Positions 35,504-45,900 of a DNA stretch of 64,000 bases are shown here, piece by piece. Both the position numbers and the translations under genes were made by a program. Every line of letters begins with the position of its first letter. The first letter of the stretch is position 1. The notes beneath the pieces were generated by a model that was given only the letters and a program-made list of their open reading frames with translations, searched no databases and was not told where the DNA came from. The DNA is from Desulfonema magnum (GTDB lineage: Bacteria > Desulfobacterota > Desulfobacteria > Desulfobacterales > 4be13): assembly GCF_017377395.1 (NCBI RefSeq), contig NZ_CP061800.1, positions 1,054,001 through 1,118,000 on the forward strand. The letters run 5' to 3'.

Positions 35504-35815
35504 TCATATTGCTTCTCTTAATTCAAGTTTCTGCCTGTCTTCGGTTTCAAATTTAAAACGTTTTCGGATTATCTGATTAATGCTTTTGTTGGTGCTGATA
35601 AAATTCAGCCGTGATCTGATATGGCTGAACTCAAAATATTGTAGCAATTCAATAAATGCGGAATTTACAAAAGAGGATGTTATGCTGTCTATACCGTTGA
35701 AAGATAACTCCACCTTGTTGCCCTTGTCTATCAGTGGCTTGATAAGATTGAATATTTTTTCACCGTCATTGTTTGTGTGACAGCGGGTGACATGATCAGT
35801 TATTTTTATTACCAT
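35504..35815 (-). CDS. STAS-like (DUF4325-type) protein
   Basis: 103 residues. The pattern VELSFNGIDSITSSFVNSAFIELLQYF is typical of the STAS-like DUF4325 family, which resembles anti-sigma-factor antagonists. The start overlaps the end of the upstream GHKL ATPase gene by 7 bases, so the two are co-translated. I infer that it is a partner or substrate in a switch controlled by that ATPase. Confidence 0.7.
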   Translation of the reverse strand: MVIKITDHVTRCHTNNDGEKIFNLIKPLIDKGNKVELSFNGIDSITSSFVNSAFIELLQYFEFSHIRSRLNFISTNKSINQIIRKRFKFETEDRQKLELREAI

Positions 35816-36705
35816 GAGAAATCCTCCTCATCAGGTTCTTCGTAAATTGTGTCTGTGCGTAATTTGATCAGCACTAATGTTCCCGGATAAAATTGTTCTG
35901 AATTATCTGATTTAATAACCTTTTCACTTCCGGCAACATGACACTCCAATTTTCCCTTATTTGAATGAATATATATTCTGCCTCCGTTATATCCGAGAAC
36001 AAATCCGAGAAGATTTTCAAGACCGGCACCTCTGTTTGTAGGAAGTGATTTCGTTGTATATCCCTCCTTAATTGCGAGTTCCAAAGCCTCGGCATCATTT
36101 TTACAGTCAAATTTTTTTCTGATCTGACAGGGTATTCCGACACCAAAATCAGAAATGGCAATTTCAATTTCATTATTTGCAGGATAATGCTGTGCAAAAA
36201 CGCACCCTATCTTTTCACCTGAATGGTCTTTTATATTATTGAATATTTCTCCTATGCATGTTTTAAGTCCTGAAAATCCTGAAGTGTCAGCGATCTGCAA
36301 AGAATGCGCCAGCCATGCAACCAGAGTATTGTCAAGCCATGAATAATATTCCTCAAATGTGACATTTTTCAGTGGAATTGTGGTCGGCCTGACATGCGAA
36401 TTCTCAAACTGCCTCTTTTTCAAATAATATTCAAAAAAACCGGAATCGTCTAAATATGTTACAGAATTTCTGTTGTCCGCTATCTTCGATAAATCAGGGA
36501 GATCAACGTAAACTTTCACATTTTGTCTCAATAACCATTGAATAATATTATGAAGTATGGTTATACCGGACGGCTTGATAAACTCAAGAGAACTGAAATT
36601 AAGTATTATTTCTTTATTTTTTGGTCTGTTATCCTCATAAATAATATCAGAGATAAATGAATACATGGAATTTCTGTCAAAATGATCGGGTAAAAAAATT
36701 TCCAT
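35809..36705 (-). CDS. GHKL ATPase with an N-terminal STAS-like region
   Basis: 298 residues. Residues about 1-100 look STAS-like (IILNFSSLEFIKPSGITILH). Residues about 150-290 form a GHKL (histidine kinase-like) ATP-binding domain with N box EIFNNIKDHS, G1 box ISDFGVGIP and G2 box NRGAGLENLLGFV. No dimerisation/His-phosphoacceptor domain or membrane segment is present, so it is more like an anti-sigma/SpoIIAB-type or solitary ATPase than a sensor kinase. The STAS-like gene follows with a 7-base overlap. Start is ATG at 36705. Confidence 0.75.
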   Translation of the reverse strand: MEIFLPDHFDRNSMYSFISDIIYEDNRPKNKEIILNFSSLEFIKPSGITILHNIIQWLLRQNVKVYVDLPDLSKIADNRNSVTYLDDSGFFEYYLKKRQFENSHVRPTTIPLKNVTFEEYYSWLDNTLVAWLAHSLQIADTSGFSGLKTCIGEIFNNIKDHSGEKIGCVFAQHYPANNEIEIAISDFGVGIPCQIRKKFDCKNDAEALELAIKEGYTTKSLPTNRGAGLENLLGFVLGYNGGRIYIHSNKGKLECHVAGSEKVIKSDNSEQFYPGTLVLIKLRTDTIYEEPDEEDFSW

Positions 36706-37003
36706 TTAAGCTCCGTCCTTTTTAAGGCAATATGGCGGCTGGCCGGAAGAACCGGAGTGTCAGTATCTCAGATCCTTCTGATAACGGTGTGGTTGAAAGT
36801 TTCCGAGCATACAGGCACGCAACGCATAATCACATGAAGCCAGCCGACCTTAACGGTGTAATAGTCTATATTTTAGTAATTTAAATAAGTTATGTATATC
36901 GTCATTCCCGGATCCCGTCCGGCACACGACTATGTTGCCCACGGACACTCTGAGTTTTGTCCGGATGCTTCGAGTCTGATACCAGGCTGTACAGGCTTCT
37001 CAG
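36706..37003. other. Intergenic region, nothing recognised
   Basis: Separates the GHKL/STAS pair from the nfeD-floA operon, which ends at 37004. No gene, repeat family or clear terminator was seen. Confidence 0.4.
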
Positions 37004-37990
37004 TTATGATTTTTCATCTTCTTCAGATTCCTTGCCGGCCAATGCAATGGAACCCCGCATCTGTGTATCCGCGTCAATGTTTTTAAAGCGGTAATAGTCC
37101 ATTATGCCCAACTGGCCTTTTTGAAAAGCCATTGCAATTGCAAGCGGAACCTTTGCTTCCGCTTCCACAACTTTTGCACGCATTTCCTGAACCCTGGCTT
37201 TCATTTCCTGTTCCGCGGCAATGGCCATGGCACGCCGCTCTTCTGCTTTTGCCTGTGCGATTTTTTTATCTGCCTCCGCACGGTCCGTTTCGAGCTCCGC
37301 ACCAATATTTTTTCCCACATCCACATCTGCAATATCAATGGAAAGAATTTCAAAGGCCGTGCCTGCGTCAAGTCCTTTTTCCAGCACTCGTTTGGATATG
37401 GTATCCGGGTTTTCCAAAACATCCTTATGTTTCTCCGCGGAACCGATGGTTGTAACAATCCCTTCGCCGACCCTGGCCAGAACTGTCTCCTCACCTGCAC
37501 CGCCCACCAGCCGGTCTATATTTGCCCGGACAGTGACACGGGACACGGCTTTCAGTTGAATACCGTCTTTTGCCATGGCCGCAACCAGCGGCGTATCAAT
37601 CACCTTGGGGTTGACGCTCATTTGCACGGCTTCGAGAACATTACGGCCCGCGAGATCAATGGCCGCAGCCCGGTTGAATTTAAGCGGAATACTTGCCTTG
37701 TCCGCGGCAATCAGGGCCTGAACAACCCGCATCACATTACCGCCAGCCAGATAATGAGACTCAAAATCATCCGTATCAATCGAAATTCCCGCCTTAACTG
37801 CCATGATTTTCGATTCCACGATAAGTTTTGGTGGCACTTTCCGAAACCGCATGAACACAATCGTCAGCAGACCGACCTGGGCACCCGATACCAAAGACTG
37901 AAACCACAGCGACAAAGAAGAATACACAAAAAAGAAAACAATAATGAGGATAACAACCGCAATGACAATCAGCATCGTATTAAATCCCAT
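37004..37990 (-). CDS. floA: Flotillin-like protein FloA
   Basis: 328 residues, the UPF0365/YqfA type. An N-terminal membrane segment ([20 protein letters not shown], about 5-24) plus a short second hydrophobic stretch precede the SPFH region ([39 protein letters not shown]) and a Glu/Ala-rich coiled coil ([20 protein letters not shown]). FloA organises functional membrane microdomains. It follows two nfeD-type genes on the minus strand, the usual operon partner. Length and motifs are normal. Confidence 0.95.
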   Translation of the reverse strand: MGFNTMLIVIAVVILIIVFFFVYSSLSLWFQSLVSGAQVGLLTIVFMRFRKVPPKLIVESKIMAVKAGISIDTDDFESHYLAGGNVMRVVQALIAADKASIPLKFNRAAAIDLAGRNVLEAVQMSVNPKVIDTPLVAAMAKDGIQLKAVSRVTVRANIDRLVGGAGEETVLARVGEGIVTTIGSAEKHKDVLENPDTISKRVLEKGLDAGTAFEILSIDIADVDVGKNIGAELETDRAEADKKIAQAKAEERRAMAIAAEQEMKARVQEMRAKVVEAEAKVPLAIAMAFQKGQLGIMDYYRFKNIDADTQMRGSIALAGKESEEDEKS

Positions 37991-38009
37991 AAAACCCCCC
38001 TTTCTGTAA

Positions 38010-38092
38010 TTGAGAATGGAAAATGGAAAATGGAGAATAATAATTTAAATTCTCAATTCTCAATTCTCAATTCTCAATTCTCAATTTTCCAT
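38010..38092. repeat. TCTCAAT heptamer array between nfeD and floA
   Basis: Five tandem TCTCAAT units (about 38050-38085), with complementary ATTGAGA and GGAAAAT units upstream, fill the gap between the short nfeD gene and floA. The array reaches into the stop codon of the upstream gene. Confidence 0.85.
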
Positions 38093-38563
38093 TATTCTAA
38101 CCACGATCCGATTGCCGTTGACAGCAGACACAACAATCGGATCATTTTTTTCGATATAATCTCCTGATGAAACTACGTCAAAACGATTCCCGTCAATGAT
38201 CGCTTTTCCGGCCGGGCGAAGATCCGTCAGAGCTCTCCCGGATTTTCCCACAAGTATCTGCAAATCCGAATCCTGGGAACTGACGCCGTTTTCGCTGGTC
38301 AATGTCTTTCGGAGCGTCACCGGCGAGCTGGCGATCAGCTTTATCCCAACCAGAATGGACAAGGGAATCATAACAACATCTGCCGCGACAAAGTACATTC
38401 CCGCTTCGGCGGATACATAACAAAAAACATGAAAAAGTGAATAACCCAATACAGCCATCGCCGTCACCGTCAGGAGACCGGCGGAAGGCAACACAAATTC
38501 CGCAATAATAGTGGTGACGCCCAGAAGCTGTAATACAATTGGCAAAGTAAGATCAGAGGTCAT
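38081..38563 (-). CDS. Short NfeD-like protein
   Basis: 160 residues with three membrane segments (VLQLLGVTTIIAEFVLP, LLTVTAMAVLGYSLFHVFCYV, AADVVMIPLSILVGIKLIA) followed by the NfeD OB-fold domain (VGKSGRALTDLRPAGKAIID ... GDYIEKNDPIVV). It lacks the protease domain. Its start overlaps the end of the long nfeD gene by 11 bases. It probably works with FloA in the membrane. Confidence 0.88.
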   Translation of the reverse strand: MTSDLTLPIVLQLLGVTTIIAEFVLPSAGLLTVTAMAVLGYSLFHVFCYVSAEAGMYFVAADVVMIPLSILVGIKLIASSPVTLRKTLTSENGVSSQDSDLQILVGKSGRALTDLRPAGKAIIDGNRFDVVSSGDYIEKNDPIVVSAVNGNRIVVRIMEN

Positions 38564-40031
38564 TGGCAGAACTCCTTGTCACCACGATGCGGTTTGCCCG
38601 GATTTCCGTAATAACAACCGAGGCCCCCTTGTCAATGTATTCTCCCTCGGAAATCATATCAAACACCTCATCGCCGATTTTGACACTTCCGGAGGGACGC
38701 AGGGGTTTTATCACCACACCGCTGTCGCCCACGGAAATGTTTACAGAATTGTCCGAGTCAATACGAGAACTGGCAAGGTCTGCTGAAAGATAGGGGCCGT
38801 GTATGACTTGTGAAATTTTGGGAAACGCGTAACGAAAAAAGAAAATGATCACAACAAACGCGCTGAAAAGGCTTCCCAGGACGGTCATAATGTTTTTCTC
38901 AAACAGTTTCCTTTCCCACGGGACTTTGGGAAGAACAAAATCCTGAAGGGAGAGTATCATGCCCGCGGCCATTAATGCGATACCGGCAATACCAATCACC
39001 CCGAAGCCTGGTATGACAAACATCTCGATTCCGAGAAGCATAATTCCGATTGTAATAATGAGAAATTCGGTATGATTCGCAAGTCCCACCATGTACTGAC
39101 TGAGAAAGACCAGTGCAAGACAGGTGATACCGACAATTCCCGGCACCCCGAAGCCGGGCGTCTGCATTTCAATATACAATCCTGCAAAACCCAGCAGCAT
39201 GAGAATCGGCGCAATCTTCGTGATAAGGCGAACCAGTTGCTCTGACCAGCTTTCCTCAAATCTTATCATTTGATAATTGGTAATATTTTTTTTTTCAAGC
39301 ATCTCCTCAACAGATTCCACGCTCATTTTGGAAAAGCCGAATTCCAGTGCTTCCTGATCATCCATGGTCAGGAGTTTGCCTTTTCCCACCACGGTTTTTT
39401 TTGAGCGTATTTGTTCCCGCTCTTTTTCACTGAAATCTTCATATTCCACAGAATCAATGTAAAGAATCCTGCCGTCATCCATTTCAATTCTGAAGACGGT
39501 CATATCAGAACTGACCATTGACTCTGCCAAGGTTTCAGGATAACCATTCCGTTTTGCAAGGGTACGAAATTTTGCCCGGAGCGGAGATTGAAATTTTTCT
39601 CCCAGCATTTTCGGGCCTTCGTTGGAAAAAATGATGGGCGCACAATCGCCAATCGTGGTAGAATGCTTCATGGTAAGCTCATTACACGCCAGAGCGATGA
39701 GCGCACCGGCAGATATGGCCTTTTTTTTTACATAAGCGATGGTTTTTCCCCGGGGTTTGTTGAGCAGGGTTTCAACGATTTGAAAGGCTGAGTCCACCCG
39801 GCCCCCGAAGGTGTCCATTTCAAGCACATAAAGGGCATTGTCATACTGCTCTGCGCCCTGATCCAGTGTCCGTTCAATAAACGCGGCCATGGCAGGGCCG
39901 ACCTCACCAGCCACAGGAATGACCACAACGTGCCGAACCGGTGTCTGTCCGGAATCAGACGCGGACACCGCCCCGCACCCTGTACACGCCCATAAAAGCG
40001 TCACCCATATAAAGATTGCATTAATTTTCAT
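38553..40031 (-). CDS. NfeD-type membrane serine protease
   Basis: 492 residues. After a signal peptide (IFIWVTLLWACTG) comes a ClpP-class protease domain (VYVLEMDTFGG-like region, KKKAISAGALIALAC with the likely Ser nucleophile, and EGPKM), then four membrane segments (about 270-390) and a C-terminal OB-fold (GDSGVVIKPLRPSGSVKIGD). These proteases cleave stomatin/flotillin-type partners; floA lies two genes downstream. It overlaps the short nfeD gene. Start is ATG at 40031. Confidence 0.92.
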   Translation of the reverse strand: MKINAIFIWVTLLWACTGCGAVSASDSGQTPVRHVVVIPVAGEVGPAMAAFIERTLDQGAEQYDNALYVLEMDTFGGRVDSAFQIVETLLNKPRGKTIAYVKKKAISAGALIALACNELTMKHSTTIGDCAPIIFSNEGPKMLGEKFQSPLRAKFRTLAKRNGYPETLAESMVSSDMTVFRIEMDDGRILYIDSVEYEDFSEKEREQIRSKKTVVGKGKLLTMDDQEALEFGFSKMSVESVEEMLEKKNITNYQMIRFEESWSEQLVRLITKIAPILMLLGFAGLYIEMQTPGFGVPGIVGITCLALVFLSQYMVGLANHTEFLIITIGIMLLGIEMFVIPGFGVIGIAGIALMAAGMILSLQDFVLPKVPWERKLFEKNIMTVLGSLFSAFVVIIFFFRYAFPKISQVIHGPYLSADLASSRIDSDNSVNISVGDSGVVIKPLRPSGSVKIGDEVFDMISEGEYIDKGASVVITEIRANRIVVTRSSANDL

Positions 40032-40345
40032 AGATTAGATATTCATGAAAAAAATCGGTTTTTTCACCCTCGGAGATGAAAAGATATCCGCTTAAAAAAC
40101 CCGCTTTTCACTTTTATTTTTATGGTAAATGATGTCAACCCCCCGTTTTGCTCTGTTCGGATTGGCAAATCAGAGCCGTCGTCAGGTTCACCCGTCAGAC
40201 AGGAGCGGAGAGGGGAATTTTATAATTTCATAAAACTTATCTGATCGGACACTGGTTGAACTATATAAAAGCACAGAAGATCAGTGTCAGGCAAAATCAC
40301 TGAGGCTTCCGAAAAACAACCCGGCAATTTATTACCAGGTCAGAA
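40032..40345. other. Intergenic region with a REP-like fragment
   Basis: No gene was seen. Near 40290-40335 a fragment (CTTCCGAAAAACAACCCGGC then AATTTATTACC) resembles the second half of the REP-like units at 15930 and 23137. Confidence 0.5.
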
Positions 40346-41044
40346 TCAGACCAGCAAATATTTTTTTCTCACCGTGTCATTTTTCTTCAGTTCCTCGATG
40401 GTTCCGTGATACCGAATCACACCGTTATCAATAACATAAGCCCTGTTACTCAGGCGCATGGCAACCTCCTGGTTTTGTTCGGCCAGCAGGACAGTCAAAC
40501 CGGTATCTCTGAGCCTGGCAATTTGTTCTTCAAGCATTTTTACCATTAAGGGGGCAAGCCCTTCGGTGGGTTCGTCCAGCAGCAGCAAATCCGGATTGGT
40601 CATCAGCGCACGGCCGATGGTGAGCATCTGCTGTTCTCCGCCGCTTAAAAAACCGGCTTTCCTGCCATCTATTTCTTTTAAAGGCGGGAAAAATTCATAT
40701 ACGCTGTCTTTGTTCCATCCGTCCCCGTTCAGAGGCTTTTTTCCCGAAATTTCAAGATTTTCACCAACCGTGAGATCCGCAAAAACCCTCCGGTCGTCCG
40801 GAACATACCCCATTCCCAGCCGGGCATTGAGATAAGGCTTTTTACCCGTGATGTCCTCTCCTTTAAATCGGATAGTTCCTTCACGGGGAGGCGTCAGTCC
40901 CATGACACTTCTCATGGTGGTGCTTTTTCCTGCGCCGTTCCTGCCCAGGAGACAGACAATTTCGCCTTTGGAAACTTCAAGTGAAACACCAAATAAAATA
41001 TGACTCAGATCGTAATAGGTGTGAATATTGTTTACTTCAAGCAT
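40346..41044 (-). CDS. livF: Branched-chain amino acid ABC transporter ATPase LivF (orphan)
   Basis: 232 residues with Walker A CLLGRNGAGKSTT, signature FLSGGEQQML and Walker B LLLLDEPTEGLAP. The LivF-type N-terminus (MLEVNNIHTYYDLSHILFGV) and C-terminal AYVIDNGVIRYHGTIEEL are typical. LivF normally works with LivG, LivH, LivM and a binding protein. None of these is adjacent: upstream is 0.9 kb of non-coding DNA and downstream is another operon. It may serve a transporter encoded elsewhere. Confidence 0.88.
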   Translation of the reverse strand: MLEVNNIHTYYDLSHILFGVSLEVSKGEIVCLLGRNGAGKSTTMRSVMGLTPPREGTIRFKGEDITGKKPYLNARLGMGYVPDDRRVFADLTVGENLEISGKKPLNGDGWNKDSVYEFFPPLKEIDGRKAGFLSGGEQQMLTIGRALMTNPDLLLLDEPTEGLAPLMVKMLEEQIARLRDTGLTVLLAEQNQEVAMRLSNRAYVIDNGVIRYHGTIEELKKNDTVRKKYLLV

Positions 41045-41431
41045 AGCTCAGTATCTCCCGACAGCCTTATCAAATCTGCTTATTCTTTCTCATCTCATCC
41101 GGCTCCGCCGGATGAGCGGTTTTCTTTATCCTGAAAATTTGTTTTTTCTGTTCTTCTCACCGCGTCTGACTGACGATAATTACAAATCAATATAAAAAAA
41201 TGCCGCATGTTTGTCAATCATAAAGCCATATGTTCAAGCCTGATTACGGAGTGAACGCTTATCCGTTCCTGAGTTAAAAATTCAGTCATTCATCTCATCA
41301 GACAAAAAAATATGCCGGGATTTATAGCAAAATCTGCAAGTAAAAATAGAATTATAAAATAAATTATAGAATTATAATTTCATAATAATTGACAAACTTA
41401 ACGAGTTATGATTTTACAGTAAAATATTTTC

Positions 41432-41490
41432 TATAAACGGCTATGATTCGGCGGTCACAACGACATATAAAAAATTTGTATTTTTTTACA
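41432..41490. repeat. Dispersed repeat with a CGGTCACAACG core, copy 1
   Basis: The unit reads about TATAAACGGCTATGATTCGG, then CGGTCACAACG and an AT-rich tail. Related copies are at 41661-41726 (TACAAACGGGCATGATCTGC then CAGTCACAACA) and 53746-53812 (TATAAACGGCCGTGATCTGC then CGGTCACAACG). Confidence 0.65.
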
Positions 41491-41660
41491 GCAATGATTC
41501 GGACAATTTTTATAACCAACTGATTTTATAAAATTTTATGATTTTTAATTCAAAAAAATAAACCCTTTGTTTTCAGCAGGTTATATTTTTATACTGTCTT
41601 AATTTTCGAAATCTGTCCGAAGCATTATTACAGTTACCATTTAATATCTGAAACTTTTTC

Positions 41661-41726
41661 ATACAAACGGGCATGATCTGCCAGTCACAACAACGCATGA
41701 AAAATTGTAATTTTTCATAACACCTG
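41661..41726. repeat. Dispersed repeat with a CAGTCACAACA core, copy 2
   Basis: Second copy of the unit at 41432, including the ATGAAAAATTGTAATTTTTC AT-rich hairpin-like tail and a CATAACACCTG end. Confidence 0.65.
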
Positions 41727-41926
41727 AGGCGATTCATGAATTACAAACTGAAAAAAAACAGTATGTTCTTTTTCGAAAATTGCCTGACACTTACACCTGA
41801 CCCCTGAGTACTCTGCTATAAATTTTTCGGTATTTTGCTTATGTATGGAAAATCCTGGAAAACTTTTGTCAGAGTGCTTATAACACCTAATACTTTTGTA
41901 AAAACCAGATGGCAGAAGGAGGAAAT

Positions 41927-42493
41927 ATGAAAAAATCATTAGGTGCCAAAACCCTTGTTTTTCCCACACCAGTATGGCTGGTGGGAACGTATGACAAAAA
42001 TAGCAAACCCAACATTATGACTGCGGCCTGGGGAGGGATTTGCTGCTCCAAACCGCCATGCGTTTCAGTATCACTGAGAAAAGCAACTTACACTTACGGC
42101 AATATTATGGAAAGGAGAGCTTACACCATCAGTGTTCCTTCCGAGGCATATGCTGACAAAGCGGATTATGCGGGAATTGTATCGGGAAAGGACACGGATA
42201 AATTTGCAGCCGCGGGGCTGACTCCGGTGGAAAGTGAGTTTGTGGAAGCGCCTTATGTGAAGGAATTCCCGCTGGTGCTGGAATGTAAAGTGATTCATGT
42301 CAATGAAATCGGCCTTCACACCCAGTTCATCGGTGAGGTCATGGATGTCAAAGCTGAGGAAGCCGTGCTAAATGAAAAAGGACTTCCCGATATTTCCAAA
42401 GTCAGACCGGTTATTTTCGGCCCCGAAATCCGAACCTATCATGGCATTGGGAAATATCTGGGACAGGCATTTGATATCGGGAGAAAAGCGTGA
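41927..42493 (+). CDS. Flavin reductase-like (flavoredoxin-type) protein
   Basis: From ATG 41927, behind a strong GAAGGAGG site, the protein has 188 residues. The pattern VFPTPVWLVGTYDKNSKPNI, then TAAWGGICCSKPPCVSVSL, and the C-terminal RTYHGIGKYLGQAFDIG match the FMN-binding split-barrel flavin reductase family and resemble Desulfovibrio flavoredoxin. Such proteins bind FMN and take part in electron transfer. Two decayed relatives of redox flavoproteins follow at 42557 and 42712. Confidence 0.85.
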   Translation: MKKSLGAKTLVFPTPVWLVGTYDKNSKPNIMTAAWGGICCSKPPCVSVSLRKATYTYGNIMERRAYTISVPSEAYADKADYAGIVSGKDTDKFAAAGLTPVESEFVEAPYVKEFPLVLECKVIHVNEIGLHTQFIGEVMDVKAEEAVLNEKGLPDISKVRPVIFGPEIRTYHGIGKYLGQAFDIGRKA

Positions 42494-42556
42494 TCATCGG
42501 GGAGATTGTGGTCTGGTTACACCGAAAAAAAATTTCTCACGCATGACAAGCCTGAT

Positions 42557-42655
42557 ATGAAAAAAATAAATCCCCTGGTTCTGACAATGTCGGATAACAG
42601 CTATCGTACCGTTGGCGACTATGCGGGAAAAGACCGGGGAAGGGAAGAAACTTAA
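42557..42655 (+). pseudogene. C-terminal scrap of a second flavin reductase-like gene
   Basis: 32 codons read KKINPLVLTMSDNSYRTVGD YAGK before a stop; this looks like the C-terminal end of a flavin reductase-like protein (compare the PEIRTYHGIGKYLGQ end of the intact gene). Too short to be a gene by itself. Confidence 0.4.
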
Positions 42656-42711
42656 ACAGAGGGCCAGGTGTCAGGAGTTAAAAAAACTAAAAGGTGAACG
42701 GAGGGAAAAAG

Positions 42712-42899
42712 ATGAAGATTATTGCGTTCAACGGCAGTGCCCGTAAAGACGGGAATACTGCCATTCTCAATCAGATATGTGATGGGGAAACTCGAAGAGG
42801 AGGGATTTGAAGGGGATGTGGAAAAGATGAGGAAGGCATTCAGACCATGAAAGTTCTGGGACAGAATATGGCATGGCTCCTGAAAAAGATACATGGATA
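42712..42899 (+). pseudogene. Decayed NAD(P)H-dependent FMN reductase/flavodoxin-like gene
   Basis: After a GAGGG site the frame starts MKIIAFNGSARKDGNTAIL, the FMN phosphate-binding loop (GSxRxxGNT) of NADPH-dependent FMN reductases. It then shifts frame (KLEEEGFEGDVEKM in another frame) and ends with a C-terminal-like QTMKVLGQNMAWLLKKI. The middle of the gene, about 100 residues, is missing. Confidence 0.7.
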
Positions 42900-42941
42900 A
42901 ACATATGTCTAACTTTATTAGGACATTAAGGAGAATTTATC

Positions 42942-45900
42942 ATGAGATTGTCGGTTAAATCTTTATTTCATATTTTCTTTGCATTTTCTTTGCTCTTTTT
43001 GTTTGTCATTTCCGGCTGTGATAACAGTGACTGGAAGCAGGAATATCTGCTGATGGTGAAAACAGACGGCGGCACAGGTTCGGGAACGGTCTCAAGCGAG
43101 CCTGCGGGTATCAGTTGCGGGGATGACTGCTCGGAAAGCTATCATGAAGATAAGGAAATCACTCTCACTGCCATACCGGACGAAGATTTTGAGTTTGCCG
43201 GATGGAGCGGGGCATGTAGCGGGACCGGTCCCTGTGTGGTAACAATGGATCGGGTACAGACTGTCACAGCGATTTTTGGTGAGCCTTCTGTAACGCAGCA
43301 GCATACGCTGACGGTGGAAAAACACGGCACGGGTTCGGGAACGGTGTCAGGCGAGCCTGCGGGGATCAGTTGCGGGGATGACTGCTCGGAAGACTATGAT
43401 GAAGATACGGAAATCACCCTCACGGCCACGCCCGACGAAAATGCGGCGTTTTCAGGATGGGGCGGGGCTTGCAGCGGCACAGATGCCTGTGTGGTGACAA
43501 TGGATCAGGCGCAGACCGTTACCGCAACGTTTACTGTTGTGACTCCGCAATATGTGCTGACAGTGGAAAAGGGCGGAACCGGTTCGGGAACGGTTTCCAG
43601 TGATCCCGAAGGCATCGGTTGCGGGGATGACTGCTCCCAAAGCTATGATGAGAATACGCAAATCACCCTCACGGTCGCGGCAGATGAAAATTCTGAGTTT
43701 GCCGGATGGAGCGGGGCATGCACCGGCACAGATACTTGCGTGGTGACAATGGATCAGGCACAGACGGTCACCGCGACCTTTGACAAACCGGAGATTGTCT
43801 CTGTAAAATCCAGAATTGCCGAACAGGGACTTATCAACGCTTTTGAAGAGGGATTGCAGACATCGGAGGGGGAACCTGTATATTGCGAAACTTCGGCGAT
43901 TGCTTATGACGGAACAGACATCATATTGGCCAGTGACAAGCCGATACCTGGTGATAATCGCTCGTCTGTCTTCTCTGTCCCTTACGAAGGGTTGTCAGGC
44001 GCATCGGTTACTTATCTGACAGCCTCACCGTTTGTCAACGCCATAAAATATGAAGATATGACTGTGACACCTGACGGACAGCATGTGATCGCTGTAACAG
44101 GGTTTGATCGGGTCAAAACTGATTCAGCCGAATGGGATAATTACAATACCATCCTGATATGGCCGTCCGGCTCGCCGGACGCCGTGAAAGTGGTGTCGCC
44201 TTCCGCAACTGACGGCGTTACCAGTTCTGTATCATTACGGAAAAAACTGTCCGCTGCTCTCACAACAGCCCAGTTTCCCGAAGGCGTGCCTTATTTCAAA
44301 ATTGAGGGGCTTGCCGCTATTCCGGGAAATAAATTGTTATTCGGAATACGCGAGCTGGGAGAAAACTATAGCATCTTTGACTATGCTGTAAAAATCGTTT
44401 CTGTCTCCTATGAGATTACAGATGGCGAGATGATTCTTGCGGATGACTACGCGCTGATTTATGATTATGATCCTTCGGAAAGAACAGAGCTCGGCCATAC
44501 AGTGGCGCTTTCCGGAATTGAATATGACAAATATAACGACCGGCTGTACATGATCACCAGCTTTGAGGAAGACACGGACGGAGAGGTCACTGATGAGGGA
44601 CTCGGGGGATTTCTCTGGATATTGCCCCTTGATGACCTGAATGCTGGCAAGAGCCTCTCTCTGGTATATAAGGAAGAGGGTTCGGTTCCGTTGCTATTTG
44701 CCCATAAAGCCGAGGGAATCACCGTGATAAGCAAGGAGCGTGTTCTTGTGGTTCACGACGATGATCGTGTCCTGGGGCGTGAGACTGTGGAAAATCCTGA
44801 AACCCAGTTCTCCAGAAAGGCGCATCAGGGAGCATATACAATTGTGGAGATGATTGGTGATGACTTAACACCGCAGTATGTGCTGACAGTGGAAAAGAAC
44901 GGAACCGGTTCCGGAACGGTTTCCAGTGATCCCGAAGGCATCAGTTGCGGGGATGACTGCTCCCAAAGCTATGATGAGAATACGGAAATTACTCTCACTG
45001 CCACGGCTGGCGAAGGTTCTGATTTTACCGGCTGGAGCGGGGCTTGCAGCGGAACAGATGCCTGTGTGGTGACAATGGATCAGGCCCGGACCGTTACCGC
45101 AACTTTTAATGTTGTAAGTCCGCAATATCTGCTGACAGCGGAAAAGAACGGAACCGGTTTGGGAACGGTTTCCAGTGATCCTGAAGGCATCAGTTGCGGG
45201 GATGACTGCTCGGAAAGTTATGATGAAAATACGGCAATCACCCTCACTGCCACGGCTGGCGAAGATTCTGGGTTTGTCGGCTGGAGCGGGGCTTGCAGCG
45301 GAACAGATGCCTGTGTGGTGACAATGGATCAGGCCCAGACCGTTACCGCAACCTTTGCGCCGCAGTATATGCTGACAGTGGAAAAGAGCGGCACGGGTTC
45401 GGGAACCGTTTCCGATGATTTTTCCGATATTTTTTGCGGGTATGACTGTTCAAAGACCTATGATGAAAATACACAGGTCACGCTGACCGCCACACCAGAT
45501 GTGAATTCAATCTTTGCCGGATGGAGTGCGCCCGAATGTATCAGCACAAGTCCGTGTACTGTGACCATGAATCAGTCACAATTTGTCACGGCCTACTTTA
45601 ACAGGTCTGTAGCCACATATATGCTCACGGTGGAAAAAGACGGAAATGGTTCGGGAAATGTTTCCAGTGTTCCTTATGGCATCAATTGCGGCTATGACTG
45701 CTCGGAAAGCTATGATGAGAACACTCAGATCACCCTTACAGCCACGGCAGACGAGGGATCGGAATTTGCCGGATGGACAGGCAGCGGATGCAGCGGCACA
45801 GCCCCATGCACTGTGACCATGAACGACGCACAGACTGTCACGGCAGCCTTTAAACCAAAAACCCCCGGGTTTGACATATCTGATCTTCAGGGCACATGGT

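Larger units (their letters stand above)
41045..41926. other. AT-rich intergenic region with two copies of a dispersed repeat
   Basis: About 0.9 kb, very AT-rich, no gene. It includes repeat copies at 41432-41490 and 41661-41726. The AAGGAGG site of the next gene is at its end. Confidence 0.55.

Noticed and set aside
37121..38167. 348-codon plus-strand frame
   Set aside because: It is antisense to floA and the nfeD-floA gap, has no ribosome binding site, and its product is a His/Phe/Cys-rich shadow of the well-supported minus-strand gene.
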